NCBI GenBank assembly: GCA_905212345.1
Contig: CAJMEC010000065.1
Location: forward strand, 1 to 7,123
Direction: 5' to 3'
Length of the DNA: 7,123 bases
Source: an uncultured Sutterella sp.
GTDB taxonomy: Bacteria > Pseudomonadota > Gammaproteobacteria > Burkholderiales > Burkholderiaceae_F
Shown here: in pieces, positions 1 to 6,400 of the stretch
Position numbering within the stretch: the stretch's first letter is position 1
How the letters are laid out: each line of letters begins with the position of its first letter
Position numbers and translations under genes: made by a program
The notes under the pieces: generated by a model
Database searches by the model: none
What the model was told of the DNA's origin: nothing
What the model saw: the letters and a program-made list of their open reading frames with translations, nothing else

Positions 1-54
1 ACTCGCGACCTCAACCTTGGCAAGGTTGCGCTCTACCAACTGAGCTATTCCCGC
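1..54 (-). tRNA. tRNA-Gly (GCC anticodon), 3' part cut off by the window edge
   Basis: Read on the minus strand from position 54, the sequence folds as a tRNA: acceptor strand GCGGGAA (54-48), TA, D stem GCTC/GAGC (45-42 and 33-30) with loop AGTTGGTA, anticodon stem CAACC/GGTTG (28-24 and 16-12), anticodon loop TTGCCAA (23-17), variable AGGTC, and the start of the T stem GCGAG. The anticodon GCC (21-19) reads GGC/GGU glycine codons. About 54 of 76 nucleotides are present; the T loop, 3' acceptor strand and CCA lie outside the window. In many proteobacteria this tRNA follows uvrC-pgsA on the same strand, as it does here, but with two other genes in between. Confidence 0.96.
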
Positions 55-70
55 GTCGAAGAGATTTGTT

Positions 71-98
71 ATTTTAATGATGGGACTTGCCTTGTCAA
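71..98 (-). promoter_or_regulatory. Sigma-70 type promoter of the tRNA-Gly gene
   Basis: On the minus strand a perfect -35 box TTGACA (98-93) is followed after 16 bp by TAAAAT (76-71), which matches 5 of 6 positions of the -10 consensus. Transcription would start near position 64-65, giving a leader of about 10 nt before the tRNA 5' end at 54. Strength and placement suit a stable-RNA promoter. It also shows the tRNA is not dependent on read-through from pgsA. Confidence 0.75.
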
Positions 99-111
99 GA
101 GAAAAATAGAA

Positions 112-148
112 ATTTCCTTGGGTTGTTGGCCGAAAAGGAAATCAACCC
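112..148. repeat. Two interleaved inverted repeats
   Basis: ATTTCCTT (112-119) is perfectly complementary to AAGGAAAT (135-142), and the directly adjoining GGGTTG (120-125) is complementary to CAACCC (143-148). The order of arms is A-B-A'-B', so the two stems cannot easily form together: there are no linker bases between A and B or between A' and B'. They would be alternative structures if transcribed. The element lies just upstream of the tRNA promoter. Function unknown. Confidence 0.5.
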
Positions 149-356
149 GTATGCCGTTTCAATTTGTGACGGACTTTATATGTACGATGTCTACCGATTT
201 TTCATCCAATCTACTAAAAACAGGTTCTTTTAAACAGCGAGAAGGCGTAAGCGGAAAGAGCCAAGTTGAGTACAACAAATGAATGGTCTTAGCCTGAAAA
301 ATATCGAACTTTTATTGTTCCTATACCCGCAATCAAATCATTTCTCCATTTTCTGT

Positions 357-370
357 TGCAAATTTTTGCA
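357..370. repeat. Palindrome TGCAAA-TT-TTTGCA
   Basis: Perfect 6-bp arms (357-362 and 365-370) flank a 2-bp centre. It lies about 100 bp upstream of the start codon of the plus-strand BOF-family gene, a place where a dimeric regulator could bind. No known operator is recognised. AT-rich symmetry of this size can occur by chance. Confidence 0.35.
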
Positions 371-373
371 CTG

Positions 374-391
374 ACTTAGGAAGCGCTAAGT
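374..391 (+). other. Hairpin followed by T-rich sequence
   Basis: ACTTAG (374-379) pairs with CTAAGT (386-391) around a 6-nt loop, and the right arm runs into a T-rich stretch to about position 404. It resembles a weak intrinsic terminator on the plus strand, but the stem is short and AT-rich and there is no convincing gene upstream to terminate. It may instead end a small RNA or be part of the control region of the gene at 472. Confidence 0.3.
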
Positions 392-471
392 TTTTCCTAT
401 TTTTGTTCTAAGTTTGCACATCTAAACTGCTAGTCAAGAAAAACGAAGATTAAAACAATAGGAGATACACC

Positions 472-861
472 ATGTTGAAGAAAGCCACATTAGCCGCCGC
501 CCTATGTTCGTTAGCCGTTCCGTTTGCTGCTCTGGCAGCTGGTCCGACCGGTTTCGGAGCTCAGGAACGCCCCGGTGCCCCGCAAGGCTTTACCCTCCAG
601 AAAATGGATTCTATTGCGCAGTTGAAAAAAGAAGCTCATGATGATCAGCTCGTCACCTTACAAGGCCGCTTCACCAAACAATTGAGCAAAGAAAAGTTCG
701 AGTTTACTGACGCCAAGGGAGACAAGATTGTCACCGAACTCGATGATGATCAAAACTGGTCTCAAATACACAAAGACGCACTGATGGAAATTGTGGCGGA
801 AGTGGACAAAGACCTCGTCTCAATTGAATTGGATGTGATTGACGCCAAACGTCTTCAATAA
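472..861 (+). CDS. YgiW/YdeI-family (BOF, bacterial OB-fold) secreted stress-tolerance protein
   Basis: The product has 129 residues. Residues 1-22 form a clear Sec signal peptide: MLKK, a hydrophobic stretch, and an ALA site for signal peptidase I before GPTG, so the mature protein should be periplasmic. Residues ~40-128 match the BOF domain pattern: acidic DDQ (57-59) leading into VTLQGRF, the KFEFTDAKGDKIV strand pair (75-87), the acidic stretch with Trp96, and EVDKD (110-114) followed by the last strand ELDVID. Relatives such as E. coli YgiW and YdeI are linked to tolerance of peroxide, metals or cationic peptides, but their biochemical role is not settled; the OB fold is thought to bind small or anionic ligands. 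The start is supported by AGGAGA (460-465), six bases before the ATG. Stop codons TAA and TAG stand in tandem at 859-864. The gene is monocistronic and convergent with nhaC. The family call is firm; the function in this organism is not. Confidence 0.85.
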   Translation: MLKKATLAAALCSLAVPFAALAAGPTGFGAQERPGAPQGFTLQKMDSIAQLKKEAHDDQLVTLQGRFTKQLSKEKFEFTDAKGDKIVTELDDDQNWSQIHKDALMEIVAEVDKDLVSIELDVIDAKRLQ

Positions 862-890
862 TAGCCTCACCCAAGGCGACAGCAGCTAAC

Positions 891-916
891 AGAAAAGGCC
901 CGTAAGGGCCTTTTCT
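891..916. terminator. Bidirectional rho-independent terminator between the BOF gene and nhaC
   Basis: AGAAAAGGCCC (891-901) is perfectly complementary to GGGCCTTTTCT (906-916) around the tetraloop GTAA. The GC-rich core and the flanking A and T tracts let it act on both strands. It lies 29 bp after the plus-strand stop and 21 bp after the minus-strand stop, as expected for a shared terminator of convergent genes. Confidence 0.9.
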
Positions 917-937
917 GCACTGGCAATACTTCAGTTA

Positions 938-2476
938 CTATGCGATTTGAGCTGTCCGCTTGTTCCCCAAGAAGTGCAAAATCACCATTAGGGCAATTAA
1001 GGTAACGAAAGACGTCGCCAAACTGGCATAGGCGTTAGCTTCTGTCAAACCGGCCACAACGTAACCGGCAAAAGAAGCAATAGCGCAGACCCAAGCATAG
1101 GGTAACTGCGTGGCCACGTGTTCAATGTGCGAACAGCCGGCGCCGGCCGATGACAAAATAGTCGTATCTGAAATCGGCGAGCAGTGGTCTCCGAATACAG
1201 AACCGGCCAAAGTAGCCGCCAACGACACAACAACCAAGTTGGGATCCAAAGCTTGAGCCACCGGCACAATAATCGGAATCAAGATACCGAATGTACCCCA
1301 AGCGGTACCGGTTGAGAACGACAGGAACGCTGCCAAGGCAAACACGGCAGCGGGCAACCACATAGCGGAGAATCCACCCGTTGTCACAAGCGATTCAACA
1401 AAAAGCGGCGTTTGAAGCAAGTCGCGGCACACACCGGAAATCGTCCAAGCCAACACCAAAATGATATTGGCCGGCAGCATCATCTTCATGCCTTCCACTG
1501 AACCGTCCATGAAGTCGCGGAAAGAGACTACCTTGCGGGGCACAAACATCAGGAAAGCCACCACTAGGGCACCGAAAGAAGACCATACCAAAGCTTCAGA
1601 TGCAGTGCTGTTACCTAAAGAAGCGGCAAAGGAATGATAAGCCGGATCATCGCCCCAATAACCACCCGAGTACATTAAGCATAAGACGGCAAAGACAATC
1701 AAAGCGCCTATCGGTACTACCATATCCCAAATCGTGCCTTTTTCACTCACACGCATTTGATCGGTTGCAGTATCCATGCTGCCTACGTCACCCTTTTGGG
1801 CACGTTCTTCCGTACGGCGCATCGGTCCGAAGTCCAACTGGAAGAAACAGAGGATAAAGACCATGGCAATGCAGGTGAGAGCGTAGAAGTTATAGGGAAT
1901 CGTTGAGACGAATGCCGAGAAATCACTTTCGAACACACCGGTTGATTTCAGACTGCTTCCAACGGCCGCCGCCCAGGAAGAAATCGGCGCAATGATACAA
2001 ACGGGAGCTGCCATGGAGTCGATGATATAGGCAAGCTTAGCGCGGGAAACGCCATACGTATCGGTAACCGGACGCATAACGGTGCCGACCGTGAGACAAT
2101 TGAAATAGTCATCAATAAAGATGAAGGCTCCTAACCCGCCGGAAGCCAAAAGAGATGCTTTACGACTTTTAATTCGACGAATAGCCCAATCACCGTACGC
2201 ACGGCTTCCGCCTGCCATGCTGATGGTATAAACCAGAGCGCCCAACATCGTGCAGAACATCAAAATATTGAAGTCCACTTTGGTGCTCATCAGTTTGAAA
2301 GTCGTTTGAACCGTCCCCATCAAAAGGTTGGTATGATCCATACCAACGGCATAAATGAAGGTGCCGGATAAAATACCAATCAAAAGAGAAGAGATCACTT
2401 CCTTGGTACAGAGCGCCAAAACAATGGCAATCACCGGCGGCAAAATAGATAGCCAACCTGCATTAAACGGATCCAT
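938..2476 (-). CDS. nhaC: NhaC-family Na+/H+ antiporter
   Basis: The product is a very hydrophobic protein of 512 residues, the usual length for this family, with roughly 10-12 membrane segments. Family motifs are FIDDYFNCLTVGTVMRP (120-136), STGTAWGTFGILIPI (388-402), and GDHCSPISDTTI (429-440) followed by LSSAGAGC and HVATQLPYA (453-461). The acidic and polar residues inside membrane segments (D122, D123, D430, D437) are the sort that carry cations. A charged loop at about 218-249 is probably cytoplasmic. NhaC-type carriers exchange sodium for protons across the inner membrane, and some relatives also exchange organic acids, so the exact substrate is inferred. The start ATG is supported by AGAGGA (2491-2486, minus strand) nine bases upstream. 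The gene has its own probable promoter and terminators on both sides, so it appears monocistronic. It lies between pgsA and tRNA-Gly, which are adjacent in many relatives, suggesting a later insertion at this site. Confidence 0.88.
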   Translation of the reverse strand: MDPFNAGWLSILPPVIAIVLALCTKEVISSLLIGILSGTFIYAVGMDHTNLLMGTVQTTFKLMSTKVDFNILMFCTMLGALVYTISMAGGSRAYGDWAIRRIKSRKASLLASGGLGAFIFIDDYFNCLTVGTVMRPVTDTYGVSRAKLAYIIDSMAAPVCIIAPISSWAAAVGSSLKSTGVFESDFSAFVSTIPYNFYALTCIAMVFILCFFQLDFGPMRRTEERAQKGDVGSMDTATDQMRVSEKGTIWDMVVPIGALIVFAVLCLMYSGGYWGDDPAYHSFAASLGNSTASEALVWSSFGALVVAFLMFVPRKVVSFRDFMDGSVEGMKMMLPANIILVLAWTISGVCRDLLQTPLFVESLVTTGGFSAMWLPAAVFALAAFLSFSTGTAWGTFGILIPIIVPVAQALDPNLVVVSLAATLAGSVFGDHCSPISDTTILSSAGAGCSHIEHVATQLPYAWVCAIASFAGYVVAGLTEANAYASLATSFVTLIALMVILHFLGNKRTAQIA

Positions 2477-2496
2477 TCTGAGGATTCCTCTTAGAA

Positions 2497-2518
2497 AATT
2501 AAAGTGAAGTGATTAATT
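2497..2518. repeat. Inverted repeat AATTAA/TTAATT at the nhaC transcription start
   Basis: AATTAA (2497-2502) and TTAATT (2513-2518) are inverted about a 10-bp centre containing AGTGAAGTGA. The element overlaps the predicted -10 and start site, where a repressor could act. The arms are pure A/T, so chance is a fair explanation. Confidence 0.25.
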
Positions 2519-2524
2519 GTAACA
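2516..2524 (-). promoter_or_regulatory. Probable extended -10 promoter of nhaC
   Basis: On the minus strand TGTTACAAT (2524-2516) fits the extended -10 pattern TGnTAnAAT, with TACAAT matching 5 of 6 consensus bases. The -35 region (CTTCCA, 17 bp upstream) is weak, which extended -10 promoters tolerate. The start of transcription would be near 2509, leaving a leader of about 33 nt that contains the ribosome binding site. It lies downstream of the pgsA terminator, so nhaC needs such a promoter. Confidence 0.45.
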
Positions 2525-2616
2525 AAAGATTATCCCGATGGAAGACTTAAGCCTTTGAAATTCGATGAAAAAAAACTCCACCGGTAGCAATATAACTTTT
2601 CAATGATAAAAAATAA

Positions 2617-2646
2617 AAAAGGCTCAGATTTTCATCCAAGCCTTTT
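2617..2646 (-). terminator. Rho-independent terminator of the uvrC-pgsA operon
   Basis: On the minus strand AAAAGGCT (2646-2639) pairs with AGCCTTTT (2624-2617) around a 14-nt loop, in which GAT/ATC can add three more pairs. The right arm continues into TTATTTTTTA, a good U tract. It begins 18 bp after the pgsA stop codon and separates pgsA from nhaC. Confidence 0.8.
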
Positions 2647-2664
2647 ATCGTCACTCAAGCAATC

Positions 2665-3267
2665 TTAATTATCTTGTTTGGTCTTAGGTTCTGAGCTCAA
2701 ATAAGGACCGGCGGCTCTCAGGTAAACAATCATGGAGTAAACCGTCAAAATTGCCGCAATGTAAATCAGGATCGTTCCCAACCAAGCCATGGAAATACCG
2801 AAAATCGTTTCGTAAAAAAGCAGCATCGGGATCGCAACCATTTGGGCTATGGCTTTAATCTTGCCATACCAATTCACTTTGACTCGGGCGGCCGCCCCCA
2901 CCTTGGCCATCCATTCACGAAGAGCTGTCACCGTGATCTCACGACCGATGATGATCAAAGCCACCAGCATATCGACCCGATTAAAGTCGAGCAAAATAAT
3001 CAGCGCCGCACAGACCATCAGCTTATCGGCCGAAGTGTCCAAGAAAGCGCCGATAGCGCTTTCCATGTTGTAGCGTCGGGCAAAATAACCGTCAAAGGCA
3101 TCGGTTAACGCCGCCACAATAAATATCACGGTCGCCCACACGTTTTGCATGAAGGGCGAAAGAATATGATCTGGAATATAGAACACCCCGATAATCAACG
3201 GGATGAGCGCAATACGCGCCCACGTCATAATCATCGGCACATTCACCGGTAGTGGTTTACGACTCAT
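2665..3267 (-). CDS. pgsA: CDP-diacylglycerol--glycerol-3-phosphate 3-phosphatidyltransferase (phosphatidylglycerophosphate synthase)
   Basis: The product has 200 residues, normal for the family. It is an inner-membrane enzyme that joins CDP-diacylglycerol and sn-glycerol-3-phosphate to make phosphatidylglycerophosphate, the committed step to phosphatidylglycerol and cardiolipin. The CDP-alcohol phosphotransferase signature is complete: D56, D59-G60, A63-R64, G73, D77 and D81 with exact family spacing. The family motifs IGREITVTALREWMA (107-121) and VNWYGKIKA (131-139) are also present. The hydrophobic segments fit the usual six-helix fold, and the polar tail SSEPKTKQDN ends the protein. I chose the ATG at 3267 because MSRKPLPVNVPMIMTWAR aligns with the usual PgsA start; a longer open frame reaching back to 3357 lies inside uvrC and encodes no family sequence. 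The start is 11 nt inside the end of uvrC with only a weak Shine-Dalgarno sequence, so translation is probably coupled to uvrC. Confidence 0.95.
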   Translation of the reverse strand: MSRKPLPVNVPMIMTWARIALIPLIIGVFYIPDHILSPFMQNVWATVIFIVAALTDAFDGYFARRYNMESAIGAFLDTSADKLMVCAALIILLDFNRVDMLVALIIIGREITVTALREWMAKVGAAARVKVNWYGKIKAIAQMVAIPMLLFYETIFGISMAWLGTILIYIAAILTVYSMIVYLRAAGPYLSSEPKTKQDN

Positions 3268-5125
3268 CGCTTTCTGACAACTCTTTAGGCGCTTGCCCAT
3301 GCAACTGAAGGTAGATCCGCTCGGCAAGCTTTCGCGAAATCCCCTCGATTGTAGCAATATCTTCGATACTTGCGTTCTTCAATCCGCGCATTCCCCCAAA
3401 ACGACTCAATAATTTTTGACGTCTCTTAGGGCCGATGCCTTCAAAATCCTCTAATTTTGATGTGTTTCTTGTTTTGGCCCGCTTGGCCCTCATTCCGGTG
3501 ATGGCAAAACGGTGGGCCTCGTCACGAATTTCCGCTACAAGCATTAATGCTTGAGATTGCCGACCAAGTTCGAGCGGCTCTCTGGATTCATCGGCAAAAA
3601 CCAGTGTTTCCAATCCGACCTTTCTTCCCTCGCCTTTGGCCACGCCGACAATAACCGAAGTATCTAACCCCAGTTCGGTAAAAACGTCTTTAGCCATTTT
3701 TACCTGCCCTTTTCCTCCGTCGATGAGCACAACCGTGGGTAGCTGAGCCTCTCCTCGGCTAACAGGCAAATAGCGTCTTTCAATCACCTGACGCATCGCC
3801 GCATAATCATCTCCGGGCTCAATTCCGGTGATGTTGAAGCGTCGATATAAATTGTGCGCCATTCCCGCTCCTTCGTAGACAACGCAGGAAGCTTGCGTGG
3901 CCTCTCCTGATGTGTGGCTGATATCAAAGCATTCAAGTCTGACCTTCATCCAATCGTCATTGGGAACCGAGATCTCCAACACTTCACACAATTCTTTTAA
4001 GCGTGAAAGCTGAGAGCCTTCCAATGCCAAATGTCTTGCAAGAGCGATATCGGCGTTTGTCTTACACATATTGAGCCACTCACGTCTGACGCCGATTGGA
4101 GAGTGAACAACGGTCACCCGACGCTCGGACAACTCGGACAAAACGCTTTCCAATTCTTCTTTTTGTCCCGGCACATCCGTAATGATCAGAGTCGGTACCG
4201 GCATAGACTCATAGTGTTGACTCACAAAGGCTTCGAAGACTTCTACCTTGTCAACAGACTGACCTTTCGGAATATTGGGGAAATAGGCCCTGTCGCCCAA
4301 GTGTCTGGAGCCTCGAACCATGGCCAAATTAACGCACACATTCGAGCCTTGAGAGGCCACTGTAATAATGTCTGCGTCCACGTCTGAGCCTGTTGTTTCA
4401 ACCGTTTGGCGGTGCAAGACATTTGACAAAGCTGCGATTTGATCACGCACAACAGCCGCTTTTTCAAACTCCAACCGTTCGGAAAACTGCAACATGCGCC
4501 CTTGCATTTCACTTAAAAGATCTTCGGACTTTCCATCCAAAAATTGTTCAGCGCGGGCTACATCACGGGCGTAATCCTCTTGGCTGATCGCCCCCACACA
4601 AGGTCCGGAACATCGGCCGATTTGCGCTAGCAGACAAACTCGGGAACGGTTTTTAAAAACAGGGCCTTCACAAGTGCGAAGCTTAAAAACCTTTTGCAGT
4701 ATTTGAATGGCTTCTTTCACACTTTGCGAATTAGGATAGGGGCCGTAAAAACGACTTTTTTTATCCACCCCTCCTCTGTAATACGACACTCTCGGGAAAT
4801 CTTCGGCGCTGATTTTTAGGTAAGGGTAGCTCTTATCATCGCGAAACAGAATGTTGTATTTAGGAGAAAGCGTCTTGATTAAATTATTCTCAAGTAAAAG
4901 GGCCTCGGCCTCGGAGCGGGTAACCGTTGTTTCCATCCGGGCGATTTGGGAGACCATGATGGCAATACGGGGACTTAGATCGTTTTTCTGAAAGTAGCTT
5001 GAGACCCGTCTCTTCAAATCGCGGGCCTTTCCCACATACAGGCACTGGCCCGCTTCATCAAAGTAACGGTAAACACCAGGCAAACCGGGAAGATTTTTAA
5101 GAATAGGTTTGGCATCAAACGCCAT
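3257..5125 (-). CDS. uvrC: UvrABC excision nuclease subunit C
   Basis: This 622-residue protein makes both incisions around a DNA lesion in nucleotide excision repair, after UvrA and UvrB have located the damage. Domains in order: GIY-YIG nuclease for the 3' cut (about 14-95), with GVY (17-19), YVGKA (30-34), R39/R40, E79 and N91; a cysteine cluster C152, C164, C172, C176, which in E. coli UvrC is reported to hold an iron-sulfur cluster; the UVR motif that contacts UvrB (about 203-238, LEFEKAAVVRDQI); the RNase H-like 5' nuclease with D401 (ECFDISHTSG), D439/D440, D469 (LIDGGKGQ) and H538; and a tandem helix-hairpin-helix DNA-binding tail (about 559-609, FEGIGPKRRQKLL and IEGISRKLAERI). All expected catalytic residues are present. 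A modest GAGAG Shine-Dalgarno sequence precedes the ATG. It is the first gene of a two-gene operon with pgsA and is divergent from earP. Confidence 0.97.
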   Translation of the reverse strand: MAFDAKPILKNLPGLPGVYRYFDEAGQCLYVGKARDLKRRVSSYFQKNDLSPRIAIMVSQIARMETTVTRSEAEALLLENNLIKTLSPKYNILFRDDKSYPYLKISAEDFPRVSYYRGGVDKKSRFYGPYPNSQSVKEAIQILQKVFKLRTCEGPVFKNRSRVCLLAQIGRCSGPCVGAISQEDYARDVARAEQFLDGKSEDLLSEMQGRMLQFSERLEFEKAAVVRDQIAALSNVLHRQTVETTGSDVDADIITVASQGSNVCVNLAMVRGSRHLGDRAYFPNIPKGQSVDKVEVFEAFVSQHYESMPVPTLIITDVPGQKEELESVLSELSERRVTVVHSPIGVRREWLNMCKTNADIALARHLALEGSQLSRLKELCEVLEISVPNDDWMKVRLECFDISHTSGEATQASCVVYEGAGMAHNLYRRFNITGIEPGDDYAAMRQVIERRYLPVSRGEAQLPTVVLIDGGKGQVKMAKDVFTELGLDTSVIVGVAKGEGRKVGLETLVFADESREPLELGRQSQALMLVAEIRDEAHRFAITGMRAKRAKTRNTSKLEDFEGIGPKRRQKLLSRFGGMRGLKNASIEDIATIEGISRKLAERIYLQLHGQAPKELSESDES

Positions 5126-5181
5126 TTTTCTCTCGCTTCGCTTACACTGTCTTTTTTAATTTTGAAACATTGTAATTGTTT
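5126..5181. promoter_or_regulatory. 56-bp divergent intergenic region between uvrC and earP
   Basis: Promoters for both genes must lie in, or extend out of, this short AT-rich gap. On the minus strand TTTCAA (5167-5162) and TAAGCG (5144-5139), 17 bp apart, are a weak uvrC candidate. On the plus strand I see only poor -10-like sequences. No LexA-type box (CTGT-N8-ACAG) is present. The specific boxes are uncertain; the location of the promoters is inferred from gene orientation. Confidence 0.35.
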
Positions 5182-6291
5182 ATGCCTGCCGTGCAAAAAG
5201 CCGCTACTTGCCTTGATGTTGATATTTTCTGCCGCGTTATAGATAACTTCGGCGATGCCGGCGTCATGTGGCGGTTGGCACGGGCGCTTCGCGCCGAGGG
5301 CTATGCTGTCAGACTCATCATTGACGATCCGAGCACATTGCGCGCGTTGGCTGGCTGCGCTTCTCAGACCCCGACCGAAAAAATTGGTTCCGATGAGTCC
5401 ATTGAAGTCTGTTTATGGAAAAAAGACTGGGATACGGCCTCCTGCCCCCTGCTTCCGGCTAGCGTGGTGATAGAAGGCTTTGCCTGCAGACTGCCGCCAG
5501 ACTACCAGGCAAAAATGGCAAAAACCACTCCCGCCTGGTTCAACATTGATTATTTCAGCGCGGAAGATTGGATTGAAGATTGCCATCTTGTCCCCTCAAT
5601 CGATCCGGCCAGTGGGTTGATTAAAACCAATTATTTTCCAGGCGTTACAGAAAAATCAGGCGGACTTATTATTGAAAAAGACTACGAACACAGTAAGCAT
5701 CTGTTTCTGTCCAAGCAACTTAAAAACCCAAACGCGCTTCGTGTTCTCTTTTTTGCTTACCCCTATGGCCCCATTGAAAAAATTGCGCAGGCATTGTGTG
5801 ACGTAAAACCCCCTATTGAGTTATCGGTCACTCAATGCGAAGCCGGCAAATTGCTGGCAAAAGCTCTCAGCAAGCGAACAAACTCACCCGTCACCGTGAA
5901 TTGTCTGCCTTTTGTCTCGCAAAAAGAATTTGATTCCTTACTTTGGTCATCGGACATCGTATTTATCCGAGGTGAAGACAGTGCGGCCCGAGCGATGATC
6001 GCCGCAGTCCCCTTTTTGTGGCACATTTATCATCAAGATGATGATGTTCATATGTTGAAGTTGCGCGCTCTTGAGAGTCGTTTTGAAAGTTGTTTTGAAG
6101 ATAAGGGACTTTTTAAAAAGTGGTGTGAACTGCAAGAAGCGATGAATGAGGGCGATTTTAACCCTGAACTTTTTTCCGACTTAATTGATGGGCTTGATCA
6201 ATGGAAAAAAGCGTCGGAGTGTTTCAGTAAGAAAATAAAGGCGATAGGCTCTCTGTCTGAAAAACTTTCCGAACAGATAAAAAAAATATAA
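5182..6291 (+). CDS. earP: EF-P arginine rhamnosyltransferase EarP
   Basis: The product has 369 residues, close to the usual 370-385. EarP is a cytoplasmic GT-B glycosyltransferase (DUF2331 family) that transfers rhamnose from TDP-beta-L-rhamnose to Arg32 of elongation factor P. With numbering from the chosen ATG, the family signature DIFCRVIDNFGDAGVMWRLA spans 14-33 and includes D21 and D25, matching the catalytic-region aspartates of Pseudomonas and Neisseria EarP. Further motifs are EGFACRLP (98-105), the YFSAEDWIEDCH block (124-135), NYFPG and SGGLIIE (150-165), and the nucleotide-sugar site RGEDS (263-267) followed by PFLWHIYHQ (277-285) and HMLKL. Some positions are less typical (NIDYFSAE where NLEYLSAE is common), but no key residue is missing. 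I prefer the ATG at 5182 over the in-frame TTG at 5176; neither has a clear Shine-Dalgarno sequence. The gene lies directly upstream of its substrate gene efp and can be co-transcribed with it. Confidence 0.94.
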   Translation: MPAVQKAATCLDVDIFCRVIDNFGDAGVMWRLARALRAEGYAVRLIIDDPSTLRALAGCASQTPTEKIGSDESIEVCLWKKDWDTASCPLLPASVVIEGFACRLPPDYQAKMAKTTPAWFNIDYFSAEDWIEDCHLVPSIDPASGLIKTNYFPGVTEKSGGLIIEKDYEHSKHLFLSKQLKNPNALRVLFFAYPYGPIEKIAQALCDVKPPIELSVTQCEAGKLLAKALSKRTNSPVTVNCLPFVSQKEFDSLLWSSDIVFIRGEDSAARAMIAAVPFLWHIYHQDDDVHMLKLRALESRFESCFEDKGLFKKWCELQEAMNEGDFNPELFSDLIDGLDQWKKASECFSKKIKAIGSLSEKLSEQIKKI

Positions 6292-6294
6292 AAT
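6266..6294 (+). promoter_or_regulatory. Possible efp promoter overlapping the end of earP
   Basis: TTTCCG (6266-6271) and TAAAAT (6289-6294) are 17 bp apart; the -10 box matches 5 of 6 consensus bases and the -35 only 3 of 6. It would start transcription near 6301, giving efp a leader of about 140 nt. efp is usually expressed far more than its modifying enzyme, which makes a private promoter plausible. The region is A-rich, so chance matches are easy. Confidence 0.3.
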
Positions 6295-6300
6295 ACTGCG

Positions 6301-6400
6301 TTTTCGCTAAAGAGCGAAAAGAGAAACGTTTCTTTGGGAGTTTATTCCCTATCTGTTTTTAATGAACCCTTCAGTCTGAAAAGTTCGGGTCGCTCCCGAA
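6301..6400 (+). other. Structured leader upstream of efp (serial hairpins)
   Basis: Within the 149-nt gap between earP and efp I see four local hairpins: TTTTCGCT/AGCGAAAA (6301-6308 and 6313-6320, loop AAAG); the palindrome AGAAACGTTTCT (6322-6333); GGGA/TCCC (6336-6339 and 6346-6349); and TTCGGG/CCCGAA (6384-6389 and 6395-6400, 5-nt loop). ACCC (6366-6369) could instead pair with GGGT (6387-6390), competing with the last stem. None is followed by a T tract, so they do not look like terminators. They may stabilise the efp mRNA, be processing sites, or regulate expression. No known riboswitch is recognised. Confidence 0.45.

Larger units (their letters stand above)
55..471. other. Gene-poor intergenic region between tRNA-Gly and the BOF-family gene
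   Basis: Apart from the tRNA promoter (71-98), this stretch of about 370 bases has no convincing gene. It holds a pair of interleaved inverted repeats (112-148), a 14-nt palindrome (357-370) and a hairpin followed by T-rich sequence (374-391). A 43-codon reading frame (151-282) exists but has no well-placed ribosome binding site and no recognisable protein motif. The plus-strand gene at 472 must be driven from somewhere in 300-450, but I find no -35/-10 pair I would trust; TAAACT at 423-428 is only a weak -10 candidate. Confidence 0.6.

Noticed and set aside
112..148. H-type pseudoknot from the interleaved repeats
   Set aside because: Linkers of zero length between A and B and between A' and B' cannot span the grooves of 8-bp and 6-bp stems, so the stems should be alternatives, not simultaneous.
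151..282. Plus-strand 43-codon open frame in the left intergenic region
   Set aside because: The nearest purine-rich sequence (AAAAGGAA, 133-140) ends about ten bases from the ATG but belongs to an inverted repeat, the product has no recognisable motif, and a frame this short is expected by chance.
3268..3357. Longer N-terminus for pgsA
   Set aside because: The extra 30 residues are the uvrC 3' end read in another frame and do not resemble PgsA; the family start aligns with the ATG at 3267.
4031..4387. 118-codon plus-strand open frame inside uvrC
   Set aside because: It is opposite a strongly conserved part of uvrC, has no ribosome binding site of note and no family resemblance.
6301..6320. 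Hairpin after earP considered as an intrinsic terminator
   Set aside because: The stem is followed by GAGAAACG rather than a T tract on the plus strand, and its core is only about four G/C pairs or fewer; read-through into efp is likely.
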